A stretch of DNA of 64,000 nucleotides from Paramesorhizobium sp049065735 (lineage in GTDB: Bacteria; Pseudomonadota; Alphaproteobacteria; Rhizobiales; Rhizobiaceae). Every line of letters begins with the position of its first letter. Positions within the stretch are counted from its first letter, which is position 1. The notes below the pieces were generated by a model. That model saw only the letters and a program-made list of their open reading frames with translations, was not told the DNA's origin and ran no database searches. The DNA lies in NCBI RefSeq assembly GCF_049065735.1, contig NZ_JBAKHD010000002.1, forward strand, positions 434,001-498,000, read 5' to 3'. The position numbers and the translations under genes are program-made. This document shows, one piece after another, positions 24,327 through 31,959 of this stretch.

Positions 24327-24339
24327 TTTGGAGGATTGC

Positions 24340-24921
24340 ATGGTCCGGCTCAACAAGATCTACACGCGCACCGGCGATGACGGCACGACCGGGCTCGGCA
24401 ATGGCGAGCGGCGGCTGAAAAGCGATCTGCGCGTCGAGGCCTATGGCACGGTGGACGAGGCGAATGCCTGTATCGGGCTGGCGCGGCTGCATACGGGCGA
24501 AAGCCTACCCCCTCTCGACGCGATGCTCGCCCGCATCCAGAACGATCTTTTCGACCTTGGCGCCGATCTTTCGACGCCGGACACCGGCGAGCCGCTCAAA
24601 TATGAGCCATTGCGCATCGTCGAGGCGCAGGTCCTGCGGGTCGAGGCGGAGATCGACGAACTCAATGCGGCGCTCAATCCCTTGCGCTCCTTCGTTCTGC
24701 CGGGGGGAACGCCCGCATCCGCTGCGCTGCATCTGGCGCGAACGGTGGCGCGGCGGGCCGAGCGGATCATGGTCGCGCTTTCCCAAACGCCGGGCGAGCG
24801 GGTGACCGAAGCGGCGCTACAATATATAAACCGCGTCTCGGATTTCCTGTTCGTCGCTGCCCGTGCCGCCAATGATAATGGCGCGCTGGATGTGCTGTGG
24901 GTGCCGGGCAAGAACCGATGA
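24340..24921 (+). CDS. Cob(I)alamin adenosyltransferase, PduO type
   Basis: Transfers the 5'-deoxyadenosyl group of ATP to cob(I)alamin, making adenosylcobalamin, in the cytoplasm. The 193-residue protein starts MVRLNKIYTRTGDDGTTGLG, the PduO-type ATP-binding N-terminus, and continues with VEAYGTVDEANACIGLARL, FVLPGGTPASAALHLARTVARRAER (arginine-rich active site) and the C-terminal NRVSDFLFVAAR. The ATG at 24340 follows GGAGG at 24330-24334, which decides it against an earlier in-frame Met within the HIG1 gene. It is followed by the palindrome at 24943-24962. Confidence 0.95.
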   Translation: MVRLNKIYTRTGDDGTTGLGNGERRLKSDLRVEAYGTVDEANACIGLARLHTGESLPPLDAMLARIQNDLFDLGADLSTPDTGEPLKYEPLRIVEAQVLRVEAEIDELNAALNPLRSFVLPGGTPASAALHLARTVARRAERIMVALSQTPGERVTEAALQYINRVSDFLFVAARAANDNGALDVLWVPGKNR

Positions 24922-24942
24922 GGAAAATGCATGAAGTGCCAC

Positions 24943-24962
24943 GATTGACGTAAACGTCAATC
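24943..24962. promoter_or_regulatory. 20-base palindrome upstream of etfBA-hbd, LiuR-like operator
   Basis: GATTGACGTAAACGTCAATC is a perfect palindrome (9-base arms, AA centre) about 120 bases upstream of etfB. Its core ACGTnnACGT within TTGACG/CGTCAA resembles published operators of LiuR, the MerR-family regulator of branched-chain amino acid and acyl-CoA catabolism, whose regulons include etfBA. No liuR gene is in the window. Confidence 0.6.
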
Positions 24963-25082
24963 GCAATTACGGTCTCGCCCCGGTTCCTTCATTTTTGTCG
25001 GCTTCATGCCGGTTTCCGGCAAGTGGGTATTGGTTCTCAGGCGGTATATCCGCGGTATAAGTTCATTCGAAAGGGTCAGCGC

Positions 25083-25832
25083 ATGAAAGTGCTCGTCGCT
25101 GTTAAGCGTGTCGTCGATTACAACGTCAAGATCAGGGTGAAGGGCGACGGTTCGGGTGTCGAGCTCGCCAATGTGAAGATGTCGATGAACCCGTTCGACG
25201 AGATTGCCGTGGAAGAGGCGATCCGCCTGAAGGAAGCCGGCAAGGTCGAGGAGATCGTCGCGGTGTCCATCGGGCCGGCCCAGTCGCAGGAGACGCTGCG
25301 CACGGCGCTTGCCATGGGCGCGGACCGCGCCATCCTCGTCAAGGTCGATGATTTGGTCGAGCCGCTCGCCGTGGCGAAGATTTTGAAGGGCGTGGTCGAG
25401 GCGGAGCAGCCGCAGCTCGTTTTCCTCGGCAAGCAGGCGATCGACGACGACTCCAACCAGACGGGCCAGATGCTTTCTGCGCTGCTTGGCTGGAGCCAGG
25501 GTACTTTCGCGTCGAAGGTCGAGCTTGCCGATGGCGCGGCCAAGGTGACGCGTGAAGTCGATGGCGGCCTGCAGACGGTTGAGATCAAGCTGCCGGCCAT
25601 CGTCACCACCGATCTGCGCCTCAACCAGCCGCGCTATGCCTCGCTGCCCAACATCATGAAGGCGAAGAAGAAGCCGCTCGATGAAAAGACGGCGGCCGAT
25701 TATGGCGTCGATACTGCGCCGCGCCTGAAAGTGCTCAAGACCGAGGAGCCGGGCGGCCGCAAGGCTGGCGTGAAAGTGGCTTCCGTCGCCGAACTGGTCG
25801 AGAAGCTCAAGAACGAAGCCGGCGTGCTCTGA
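25083..25832 (+). CDS. etfB: Electron transfer flavoprotein beta subunit
   Basis: With EtfA forms the FAD/AMP heterodimer that carries electrons from acyl-CoA and other dehydrogenases to ETF:quinone oxidoreductase. The 249-residue protein starts MKVLVAVKRVVDYNVKIRVK, includes MNPFDEIAVEEAIRLKEAG and the AMP-site region LGKQAIDDDSNQTGQMLSALLG, and ends in the usual extended C-terminal arm. Starting at 25083 agrees with the family; an upstream extension of 20 codons is not conserved. The etfA start follows 21 bases later, with AAGGAAGGGG before it. Confidence 0.96.
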   Translation: MKVLVAVKRVVDYNVKIRVKGDGSGVELANVKMSMNPFDEIAVEEAIRLKEAGKVEEIVAVSIGPAQSQETLRTALAMGADRAILVKVDDLVEPLAVAKILKGVVEAEQPQLVFLGKQAIDDDSNQTGQMLSALLGWSQGTFASKVELADGAAKVTREVDGGLQTVEIKLPAIVTTDLRLNQPRYASLPNIMKAKKKPLDEKTAADYGVDTAPRLKVLKTEEPGGRKAGVKVASVAELVEKLKNEAGVL

Positions 25833-25853
25833 TTTAAGGAAGGGGATTTTCAC

Positions 25854-26783
25854 ATGGCTATTCTTCTTGTTGCCGAACACGACAACGCAACCCTTTCCGA
25901 CCAGACCGCAAAGGCGCTGACGGCGGCCTCCCAGATCGGCGGGGATATCGACATTCTCATCGCGGGCAAGGGGGCGAAGCCTGCCGCCGACGCGGCTGCG
26001 GCGCTCAAGGGCGTGCGCAAGGTGCTGCTCGCCGACAGCGCGGAACTGGAAAACCAGCTGGCGGAGCCGACCGCGGCGCTCGTCGTCTCGCTCGCGGGCG
26101 ATTACGACACGATCATCGCCCCGGCGACCACTTCGGGCAAGAACATTCTGCCGCGCGTCGCGGCCCTCCTCGACGTGATGCAGGTTTCCGACATCATCGA
26201 AGTGGTTTCGCCTGACACATTCAAGCGCCCGATCTATGCCGGGAACGCCATCCAGACGGTGCAGACGAGCGATGCCAAGAAGGTCATCACCGTGCGCACC
26301 GCTTCGTTCCAGGCGGCGGGCGCGGGCGGCTCGGCCCCGGTCGAGACGGTCAATGCCGCCGGCGATCCGGGCCTGTCGAAATTCGTGGAGGCGAAGCTCT
26401 CCGGCGGCGACCGTCCGGAACTGACCTCGGCCAAGATCATCATTTCGGGCGGCCGCGCGCTCGGCTCTTCTGAGAAGTTCAGGGAAGTCATCCTGCCCGT
26501 CGCCGACAAGCTCGGCGCGGCGGTCGGCGCTTCGCGCGCGGCGGTCGATGCGGGCTATGCACCCAATGACTGGCAGGTGGGCCAGACGGGCAAGGTGGTC
26601 GCGCCCGATCTCTACATCGCCTGCGGCATTTCCGGCGCGATCCAGCATCTGGCGGGCATGAAGGACTCAAAGGTCATCGTCGCCATCAACAAGGATGAGG
26701 AAGCGCCGATCTTCCAAGTCGCCGATTACGGGCTTGTCGGCGATCTCTTCGAGATCCTGCCGCAGCTCGAAAAGGCGCTTTAG
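25854..26783 (+). CDS. etfA: Electron transfer flavoprotein alpha subunit
   Basis: The FAD-binding partner of EtfB, 309 residues. The N-terminal half is the short alpha/beta domain (MAILLVAEHDN). The C-terminal FAD domain has the family signature GGRALGSSEKF (about 199-209), VGASRAAVDAGY, QVGQTGKVVAPDLYIACGIS with the conserved Thr and Ser that contact FAD, and AINKDEEAPIFQVADYG. It is followed after about 157 bases by hbd on the same strand, so the three genes likely form a fatty/branched-chain acid catabolism unit. Confidence 0.96.
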   Translation: MAILLVAEHDNATLSDQTAKALTAASQIGGDIDILIAGKGAKPAADAAAALKGVRKVLLADSAELENQLAEPTAALVVSLAGDYDTIIAPATTSGKNILPRVAALLDVMQVSDIIEVVSPDTFKRPIYAGNAIQTVQTSDAKKVITVRTASFQAAGAGGSAPVETVNAAGDPGLSKFVEAKLSGGDRPELTSAKIIISGGRALGSSEKFREVILPVADKLGAAVGASRAAVDAGYAPNDWQVGQTGKVVAPDLYIACGISGAIQHLAGMKDSKVIVAINKDEEAPIFQVADYGLVGDLFEILPQLEKAL

Positions 26784-26940
26784 GAGGCTGGGCCAGCCCG
26801 ACGGAAAATTTTGTTCCTTTTCGGGCCCGGCATTGAGCCTTTTATAATCGACCGATTGAATTATGATGGCCGGGGTGGACGAACTCTACTCCGGCCATTT
26901 ACTTTGCAATTTATCGCACAAGAAAACACTAGGGTGGACT

Positions 26941-27822
26941 ATGGGCGCGACAATCAGGAAGATCGGGGTTATCGGGGCGGGACAGATGGGCAGCGGCATA
27001 GCTCATGTCTGCGCCATCGCCGGCTACGATGTGGCGCTGCACGACGCGTCCCTGGAGCGGATGGAGAACGGCATCGCCACGATCAACGGCAATATGTCGC
27101 GGCAGGTGGCCTCCGGCAAGCTCGATGAGACGGCCCATCGCGAGGCGATGGCGCGCATCGGCATGGCGGACCGGATGGAGGGCCTCGCCGACGCGGATCT
27201 GGTGATCGAAGCGGCAACAGAAGACGAGACCGTCAAGCGCAAGATCTACCAGCAGCTTTGCCCGATTCTCAATCCGCAGGCGCTGCTTGCCACCAACACC
27301 TCCTCCATTTCCATCACCCGCCTTGCCTCCACGACCGACCGGCCGGAGCGCTTCATCGGTATCCATTTTATGAACCCGGTGCCGGTCATGAAGCTGGTGG
27401 AACTGGTGCGCGGCATCGCCACCGAGGATGCGACCTTCAACGCCGCCCGCGCCTTCGTGGAAAGCCTCGACAAGACCGTAACGGTGGCGGAGGATTTTCC
27501 GGCCTTTATCGTCAATCGCATCCTGCTCCCGATGATTAACGAGGCGATCTATACGCTCTATGAGGGCGTCGGCACGGTCGATGCCATCGATACGGCCATG
27601 CGCATGGGCGCGAACCACCCGATGGGGCCCTTGCAGCTTGCCGATTTCATCGGGCTCGATACCTGCCTGTCGATCATGCAGGTGCTTTATGAAGGGCTGG
27701 CGGATTCCAAGTACCGGCCATGCCCGCTGCTGGTCAAATATGTCGAGGCCGGCTGGCTGGGGCGCAAGTCGGGACGCGGCTTCTATGACTATCGCGGGGA
27801 GCATCCGGTGCCGACGCGGTAG
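26941..27822 (+). CDS. hbd: 3-hydroxybutyryl-CoA dehydrogenase
   Basis: NAD-dependent oxidation of 3-hydroxyacyl-CoA to 3-ketoacyl-CoA. The 293-residue protein begins MGATIRKIGVIGAGQMGSGI with the Rossmann GxGxMG loop, then VIEAATEDETVKRKIYQQL, TNTSSISITRLAS, FIGIHFMNPVPVMKLVELV carrying the catalytic His, and a C-terminal helical domain (FIVNRILLPMINEAI, MGANHPMGPLQLADFIGLD). The ATG at 26941 is chosen over one 78 bases upstream because the N-terminal extension is not part of the fold. Downstream is an intergenic stretch of 551 bases with a small ORF and a repeat. Confidence 0.95.
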   Translation: MGATIRKIGVIGAGQMGSGIAHVCAIAGYDVALHDASLERMENGIATINGNMSRQVASGKLDETAHREAMARIGMADRMEGLADADLVIEAATEDETVKRKIYQQLCPILNPQALLATNTSSISITRLASTTDRPERFIGIHFMNPVPVMKLVELVRGIATEDATFNAARAFVESLDKTVTVAEDFPAFIVNRILLPMINEAIYTLYEGVGTVDAIDTAMRMGANHPMGPLQLADFIGLDTCLSIMQVLYEGLADSKYRPCPLLVKYVEAGWLGRKSGRGFYDYRGEHPVPTR

Positions 27823-27959
27823 GCGGTGTTTACGTCTCGTTAACCCTCATCGTTCACTCCGAATTCACCTTTAACCGTTAAATTTGTCTTTAATGGCAAT
27901 CGCGGAGCGCGCTCCTGCGGAGAATGCCAATTCAAACCAACAGGTTACAGGACAGGGCG

Positions 27960-28088
27960 ATGAGCATCCTCATTCAATTGCGTCATAGCGCAACCGTTAT
28001 TCGTGAATTCCTGGCGCCGTCCTACCGGCCCGAGCGCCACTATATGCGCGGACCTGGACCGGCCTGCGCCGCGCGCACGCGGCACTAA
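27960..28088 (+). CDS. Possible 42-residue small protein
   Basis: An ATG preceded by ACAGGACAGGGCG opens 42 codons reading MSILIQLRHSATVIREFL, then APSYRPERHYMRGPGPAC and a basic end AARTRH. It sits in the first part of the 551-base gap between hbd and cysK, before the repeat at 28098-28365, with an A/T-rich stretch upstream (27840-27900) that could hold a promoter. The residues are not those expected from random GC-rich DNA, and the peptide is basic and soluble. I know no family for it. No other gene is visible in this gap. Confidence 0.45.
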   Translation: MSILIQLRHSATVIREFLAPSYRPERHYMRGPGPACAARTRH

Positions 28089-28097
28089 GAAGGCTTG

Positions 28098-28365
28098 GCA
28101 CCCTCCTTCCCCCCTGCGGGGATTGAGGAGCGTTCGGCCGAAGGCCGAGGAAAAGCCAACGATTTGGCTTTTCCAGCGACGAACCCCGCGTTAGCGGGCG
28201 GATGGGGGTGGTGATGATAGAGGTGATCTGGAAACGTTAAGCACCTGACGCGCACTTGGATGTGCGATCAAATAATGCGTCTTTGATAACAATCGTAGCG
28301 CGCTGCCTTTACCACCCCCACCCGGCCCTACGGGCCACCCTCCCCGCAAGGGGGAGGGAGACAAC
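28098..28365. repeat. GC-rich composite repeat family C, copy 2 (expanded)
   Basis: Ends match the other copies (CACCCTCCTTCCCCC... and ...CCTCCCCGCAAGGGGGAGGG), and the ACCACCCCCACCCGGCC and GCGGATGGGGGTGGTGATG blocks are present, but the centre carries about 110 extra bases, including TTGGATGTGCGATCAAATAA and the hairpin AAAAGCCAACGATTTGGCTTTT. It lies between convergent ends (small ORF/hbd and cysK). Confidence 0.75.
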
Positions 28366-28373
28366 CTCAACTC

Positions 28374-29360
28374 TCAGCTCTCCAGCCCCTCGAACAGCAC
28401 CGTCGAGAGATAGCGCTCGGCAAAGGAGGGGATGATGATGACGATGTTCTTGCCCTTGTTTTCCGGCCGCTTGCCGATTTCCACCGCCGCCGTCAGCGCG
28501 GCGCCGGAGGAAATGCCGACGGGAATTCCCTCCAGGCGGGCGATGAGGCGGGCATTGGCGAAGGCGTCTTCGTTGGAGACCTGCACGACTTCATCGTAAA
28601 TCGTCGTATCGAGAATCTTCGGCGCGAAGCCCGCGCCGATGCCCTGAATCTTGTGCGGGCCGGGATTGCCGCCGGAGAGGACGGGTGAATCCTTCGGCTC
28701 CACCGCAACCACGCGGAAGGAAGGCTTACGCGCCTTGATCATCTGGCCGACGCCGGTGATCGTGCCGCCGGTGCCGATGCCGGAAATCAGGATATCCGCC
28801 TCGCCATTGGTGTCATTCCAAATCTCCTCCGCCGTGGTGCGGCGGTGGATTTCCGGGTTGGCCGGGTTCTCGAACTGTTGCGGGATGATGGCATCAGGGT
28901 TTTCCGCAACCAGCTCCTCCGCCTTGGCGATGGCGCCCTTCATGCCCTTGGCGCCCTCGGTCAGCACCAGCTCGGCACCCAGCAGTTTCAGGAGCTTGCG
29001 GCGCTCGACCGACATGGTCTCCGGCATGGTCAGGATCAGGCGATAGCCCTTGGCGGCGGCGGCGAAGGCGAGCGCGATGCCGGTATTGCCCGAGGTCGGC
29101 TCGATAAACACCGTCTTGCCGGGAACCGCCTTGCCCGCTTCTTCCAGTGCCTCGATCATCGCAAGGCCGATGCGGTCCTTGACGCTCGCCAGCGGATTGA
29201 AGAACTCGAGCTTGGCGAGGAGATTGGCCTCGACGCCGTTTTCCTTGGCAAACTTGTCGATGCGGACGAGCGGCGTGTTGCCGATCGTCTCGATGATGGA
29301 GCTATATACGCGACCGCGGCCCGGCGCGTTCGCTTCCCCTGATGTGACGGGCTTGTTCAT
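28374..29360 (-). CDS. cysK: Cysteine synthase A
   Basis: Makes cysteine from O-acetylserine and sulfide, PLP-dependent. The 328-residue protein begins MNKPVTSGEANAPGRGRVY, an N-terminal extension of about 20 residues common in this order, then IGNTPLVRIDKFAKE. The Schiff-base lysine is in NPLASVKDRIG (Lys61), followed by the substrate loop PTSGNTGIALAF and the phosphate-binding GIGTGGTITGVGQ. An open frame runs 83 codons further up through the tRNA-Ala gene, but GGGAG before 29360 and conservation fix the start there. Three ATGGCGA repeats upstream (29393-29475) may be operators. Confidence 0.96.
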   Translation of the reverse strand: MNKPVTSGEANAPGRGRVYSSIIETIGNTPLVRIDKFAKENGVEANLLAKLEFFNPLASVKDRIGLAMIEALEEAGKAVPGKTVFIEPTSGNTGIALAFAAAAKGYRLILTMPETMSVERRKLLKLLGAELVLTEGAKGMKGAIAKAEELVAENPDAIIPQQFENPANPEIHRRTTAEEIWNDTNGEADILISGIGTGGTITGVGQMIKARKPSFRVVAVEPKDSPVLSGGNPGPHKIQGIGAGFAPKILDTTIYDEVVQVSNEDAFANARLIARLEGIPVGISSGAALTAAVEIGKRPENKGKNIVIIIPSFAERYLSTVLFEGLES

Positions 29361-29392
29361 GAGATCATCTCCCTGAGGTGCATTTTCCCGAT

Positions 29393-29475
29393 AGTATGGC
29401 GAATAATAGGAAAAACCTAGTTCCTGCTGTTCGCAAGAGTATGGCGATTTGGAATAAAAATCCAAAAGATGGCGA
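29393..29475. promoter_or_regulatory. Repeated ATGGCGA motifs and a palindrome upstream of cysK
   Basis: ATGGCGA occurs at 29396, 29441 and 29469; the first two share AGTATGGCGA. Between the second and third lies the palindrome TTTGGA-7 bases-TCCAAA (29448-29466). All are within 36-115 bases upstream of the cysK start, in unusually AT-rich DNA, as expected for a promoter with repeated operator half-sites. Confidence 0.45.
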
Positions 29476-29570
29476 TTTTTGAAAAAGAAACAACGAGACC
29501 GGCTGCCAAGGAACGGCCATCCAGGTGAACGATCCTGAAACGGATTTTGAGGGATATGCCAGGGAGCGGT

Positions 29571-29646
<76 letters not shown>

Positions 29647-29883
29647 GTCCACCAGCGCTTGGAAAATGCCGGAGACATCCCGGCAAAATCATGCGGCTAA
29701 AAGATTTAGCGAGCGGCATTTAGGGGAGCGTAGGGGGAGATGTCAAGGGAAAGTGAGCGGCGAAAACATGTCCGGGAAGGAAATCGGAGGAGCGGCGGAC
29801 ATCATTCGGTAAGCCTGCCATCCGATTGATCTTGTTCTCGCAATCGGCAACCGTTACAAGTCGGGGACTTGAAGGAGATATCC

Positions 29884-30174
29884 ATGCTTGCGCTGCTTCG
29901 CACCATCGACCTCGCGCTCGACATCTATACCTGGATCATCATCGCCTCGGCGGTGTTTTCCTGGCTCTATGCCTTCAATGTCATCAATTCCAGCAACCGT
30001 TTCGTGGCCTCGGTCGGCGATTTCCTCTACCGAGTGACCGAGCCGGCGCTGCGACCGATCCGCCGTATCCTGCCCGATCTCGGCGGGATCGACATTTCCC
30101 CCATCATTCTGCTTTTGATCATCTTCTTTATCCGCCAGCTGCTGTGGACCACCATCGCGCCCATGCTGCTGTGA
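29884..30174 (+). CDS. YggT family membrane protein
   Basis: A 96-residue inner-membrane protein with two YggT-type spans (LDIYTWIIIASAVFSWLYAF and SPIILLLIIFFIRQLLW) around the conserved loop FLYRVTEPALRPIRRILPDLGGIDISPI. YggT proteins are implicated in osmotic or septal functions, but no activity is proven. The start MLALLRTIDL is preceded by AAGGAG. Its stop codon overlaps the GTG start of the DUF167 gene (GTGA), the usual YggT-DUF167 pair. Confidence 0.9.
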   Translation: MLALLRTIDLALDIYTWIIIASAVFSWLYAFNVINSSNRFVASVGDFLYRVTEPALRPIRRILPDLGGIDISPIILLLIIFFIRQLLWTTIAPMLL

Positions 30175-30494
30175 CCGACGGCTTCTTTCGCCCCGAGAAG
30201 GACGGTGTCACGCTTTTCGTGCGGCTGACGCCTAAAGCCTCCAAGGATGCGGTCGAAGGCATTGGCGAGCAATCGGACGGGCGTCGCTATCTCAACGCTC
30301 GTGTGCGCGCCGTGCCGGAAGACGGCAAGGCCAACAAGGCACTCGAAAAGCTCCTGGCAAAGACGCTTGATGTCCCCGGCGCCCACGTGGCTGTCGTCGC
30401 GGGTGCGACATCCCGGCTGAAGCAGGTGAAGATCGAGGGCGATCCCGCCCTGTTGGTTGAAAAGCTGCAGGCCTTGGCGATCGATAAAGCCTGA
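30171..30494 (+). CDS. DUF167 (YggU) family protein
   Basis: A 107-residue cytoplasmic protein of the DUF167 family, often found fused or adjacent to YggT. It uses a GTG start overlapping the upstream stop codon. Family blocks are GVTLFVRLTPKASKDAVEGI, LNARVRAVPEDGKANKALEKLLAK and VVAGATSRLKQVKIEGD. The biochemical role is unknown. A strong hairpin follows 7 bases after the stop. Confidence 0.9.
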   Translation: MTDGFFRPEKDGVTLFVRLTPKASKDAVEGIGEQSDGRRYLNARVRAVPEDGKANKALEKLLAKTLDVPGAHVAVVAGATSRLKQVKIEGDPALLVEKLQALAIDKA

Positions 30495-30501
30495 AAAGCA
30501 A

Positions 30502-30527
30502 AAAGCCCGTCGCGGGGGACGGGCTTT
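30502..30527. terminator. Bidirectional terminator between DUF167 and ppa
   Basis: AAAGCCCGTC pairs with GACGGGCTTT around a 6-base loop. On the minus strand it continues into TTTTTG-like sequence and on the plus strand into TTTG, so it can end both convergent transcripts. Confidence 0.85.
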
Positions 30528-30556
30528 GTCAATTTCGGCTAAGTCTTTGTTTAGCC

Positions 30557-30599
30557 GCATGATCTTATCTGAAAAGTCTGCAACCTTTCGGGATCATGC
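30557..30599. repeat. Dispersed repeat family A, copy 3
   Basis: GCATGATCTTATCTGAAAAG-TCTGCAAC-CTTTCGGGATCATGC, the most symmetrical copy in the window, 5 bases after the ppa stop codon. Confidence 0.75.
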
Positions 30600-30604
30600 T
30601 TTAA

Positions 30605-31144
30605 TCAGGCCGCCTTCATCTTCTTGGCACGCTCGATCGCCTCGGTGATGAACTGGCGGGCATAATCCTCATCGCCCCAGTCGCCGATCTTCACCCATTT
30701 GCCGGGCTCCAGATCCTTGTAGTGCTCGAAGAAATGGGCGATCTGCTGGAGGGTGATTTCCGGCAGGTCGGTGTAATTGTGCACCTTTTCATAGCGGCGC
30801 GTCAGGTGCGGCGAGGGGACGGCGATGATCTTCTCGTCCTTGCCGGAATTGTCTTCCATGATCAGCACGCCGATGGGGCGCACATTGATGACGCAGCCCG
30901 GCACCAGCTGGCGCGTGTTGCAGACAAGAACGTCGATGGGGTCGCCATCCTCGGAAAGCGTGTGCGGCACGAAGCCGTAATTTCCGGGATAGGTCATCGG
31001 CGTATAAAGGAAACGGTCGACAATGAGCGCGCCCGCTTCCTTATCCATCTCGTACTTGATCGGCTGGCCGCCGACCGGCACTTCGACTATGACGTTGATA
31101 TCTTCGGGGGGATTGGAGCCGATTGAGATAGCATCGATATTCAT
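30605..31144 (-). CDS. ppa: Inorganic pyrophosphatase
   Basis: Family I soluble pyrophosphatase that hydrolyses PPi and so drives biosynthetic reactions. The 179-residue protein contains IKYEMDKEAGALIVDRFLYT, YPGNYGFVPHTL, the metal-binding signature DGDPIDVLV (D-x-D-P-x-D), and EDNSGKDEKIIAVPSP. The length is that of bacterial hexameric enzymes. It is monocistronic, with a terminator and a repeat behind it. Confidence 0.96.
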   Translation of the reverse strand: MNIDAISIGSNPPEDINVIVEVPVGGQPIKYEMDKEAGALIVDRFLYTPMTYPGNYGFVPHTLSEDGDPIDVLVCNTRQLVPGCVINVRPIGVLIMEDNSGKDEKIIAVPSPHLTRRYEKVHNYTDLPEITLQQIAHFFEHYKDLEPGKWVKIGDWGDEDYARQFITEAIERAKKMKAA

Positions 31145-31226
31145 GGAGGCACCCTTTCGTTTCGCGCCCTGATAACGGGTTTCATAACGCGGCGCAACAA
31201 AAACGAAACGGGCGGGAATGAGAGAA

Positions 31227-31297
31227 GGGAGTAGGGGAATAAGGGAGCAGGGGAGTATGTTGCGAGCAAAAACATGCTCCCTTATTCGCCTATTCCC
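31227..31297. repeat. Imperfect inverted repeat after the GNAT gene
   Basis: Arms of about 23 bases (GGGAGTAGGGGAATAAGGGA... and ...TCCCTTATTCGCCTATTCCC) with two mismatches and a loop of about 25 bases. It stands in the gap between ppa and the GNAT gene on the minus strand, and may be a terminator or a repeat element like that at 5580-5621. Confidence 0.6.
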
Positions 31298-31305
31298 TTA
31301 TCCCC

Positions 31306-31812
31306 CTAATTCCAGACGAAGGCGACCTTTTTCAGCGTCTTTCCTTCGAAGCACTCTATGCCTTCGGCGATGTCGTGGCCGCCGGCGCTGCGATAGAAGG
31401 AGAGGGCGAGCGTGTTGTCCTCGAGGGCCCAGACGACGGTGCCGTTAAGTCCGAGATCGGCAAGGCAGCGGCGGGCGGTGCGCAGCAGGCGTCCGCCAAG
31501 GCCGATGCCCTGATATTCCGGCTTGATGTAGAGCTCGTAGATCTCGCCTTTCTGCGCCAGCTGGTGTGCCCGGTTGGGGCCGAGCGTGGCATAGCCGACG
31601 ATGTTTCCGCCTGCTTCGGCCACCAGAATCTGTGTGGAAAGCCGGATGGCGCGCGCCCACCATTCCGCGCGGCGGCGCTCCAGCATGGCGTTGAGCGACT
31701 TGTGCGGGATGATCCCGGCATAAGCGCCCTGCCAGGCTTCATGGTGCACATCCGCGATCGCAGTCGCATCATCGAGGACGGCACGTCTTATATCGATGGT
31801 CAGCGTCGTCAT
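31306..31812 (-). CDS. GNAT family N-acetyltransferase
   Basis: A 168-residue single-domain acetyltransferase. Motif A, the acetyl-CoA binding loop, is IYELYIKPEYQGIGLGGRLLRTARRCL (Q-x-x-G-x-G), preceded by the strand NIVGYATLGPN and followed by VVWALEDNTLALSFYRSAGG. The substrate cannot be predicted. Met at 31812 (MTTLTIDIRRAV) is chosen because an 18-codon longer form adds no GNAT sequence. It lies alone between ppa and typA. Confidence 0.88.
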   Translation of the reverse strand: MTTLTIDIRRAVLDDATAIADVHHEAWQGAYAGIIPHKSLNAMLERRRAEWWARAIRLSTQILVAEAGGNIVGYATLGPNRAHQLAQKGEIYELYIKPEYQGIGLGGRLLRTARRCLADLGLNGTVVWALEDNTLALSFYRSAGGHDIAEGIECFEGKTLKKVAFVWN

Positions 31813-31921
31813 GAGGCCAAGCATGCCGCAGGAGGCGATTGGCGGCAAGTGGAGAGACGAGGGCAATCCCCAGATGTGATGAAATGCCGATTAAGATGAA
31901 AGGATGAATTGCCGGAATGAA

Positions 31922-31945
31922 AACGGCGCCCGCGGGCGCCGTTTG
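31922..31945. terminator. Terminator after typA
   Basis: A perfect 11-base stem AAACGGCGCCC/GGGCGCCGTTT with a two-base centre, 15 bases past the typA stop, followed by TTTTC on the minus strand. Confidence 0.75.
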
Positions 31946-31959
31946 GAATTGTCTAGGTA

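Noticed and set aside
24957..26648. Long open frame antisense to etfBA
   Set aside because: A 563-codon frame is caused by high GC codon bias of the real genes on the other strand; it lacks domains, and etfBA are unambiguous.
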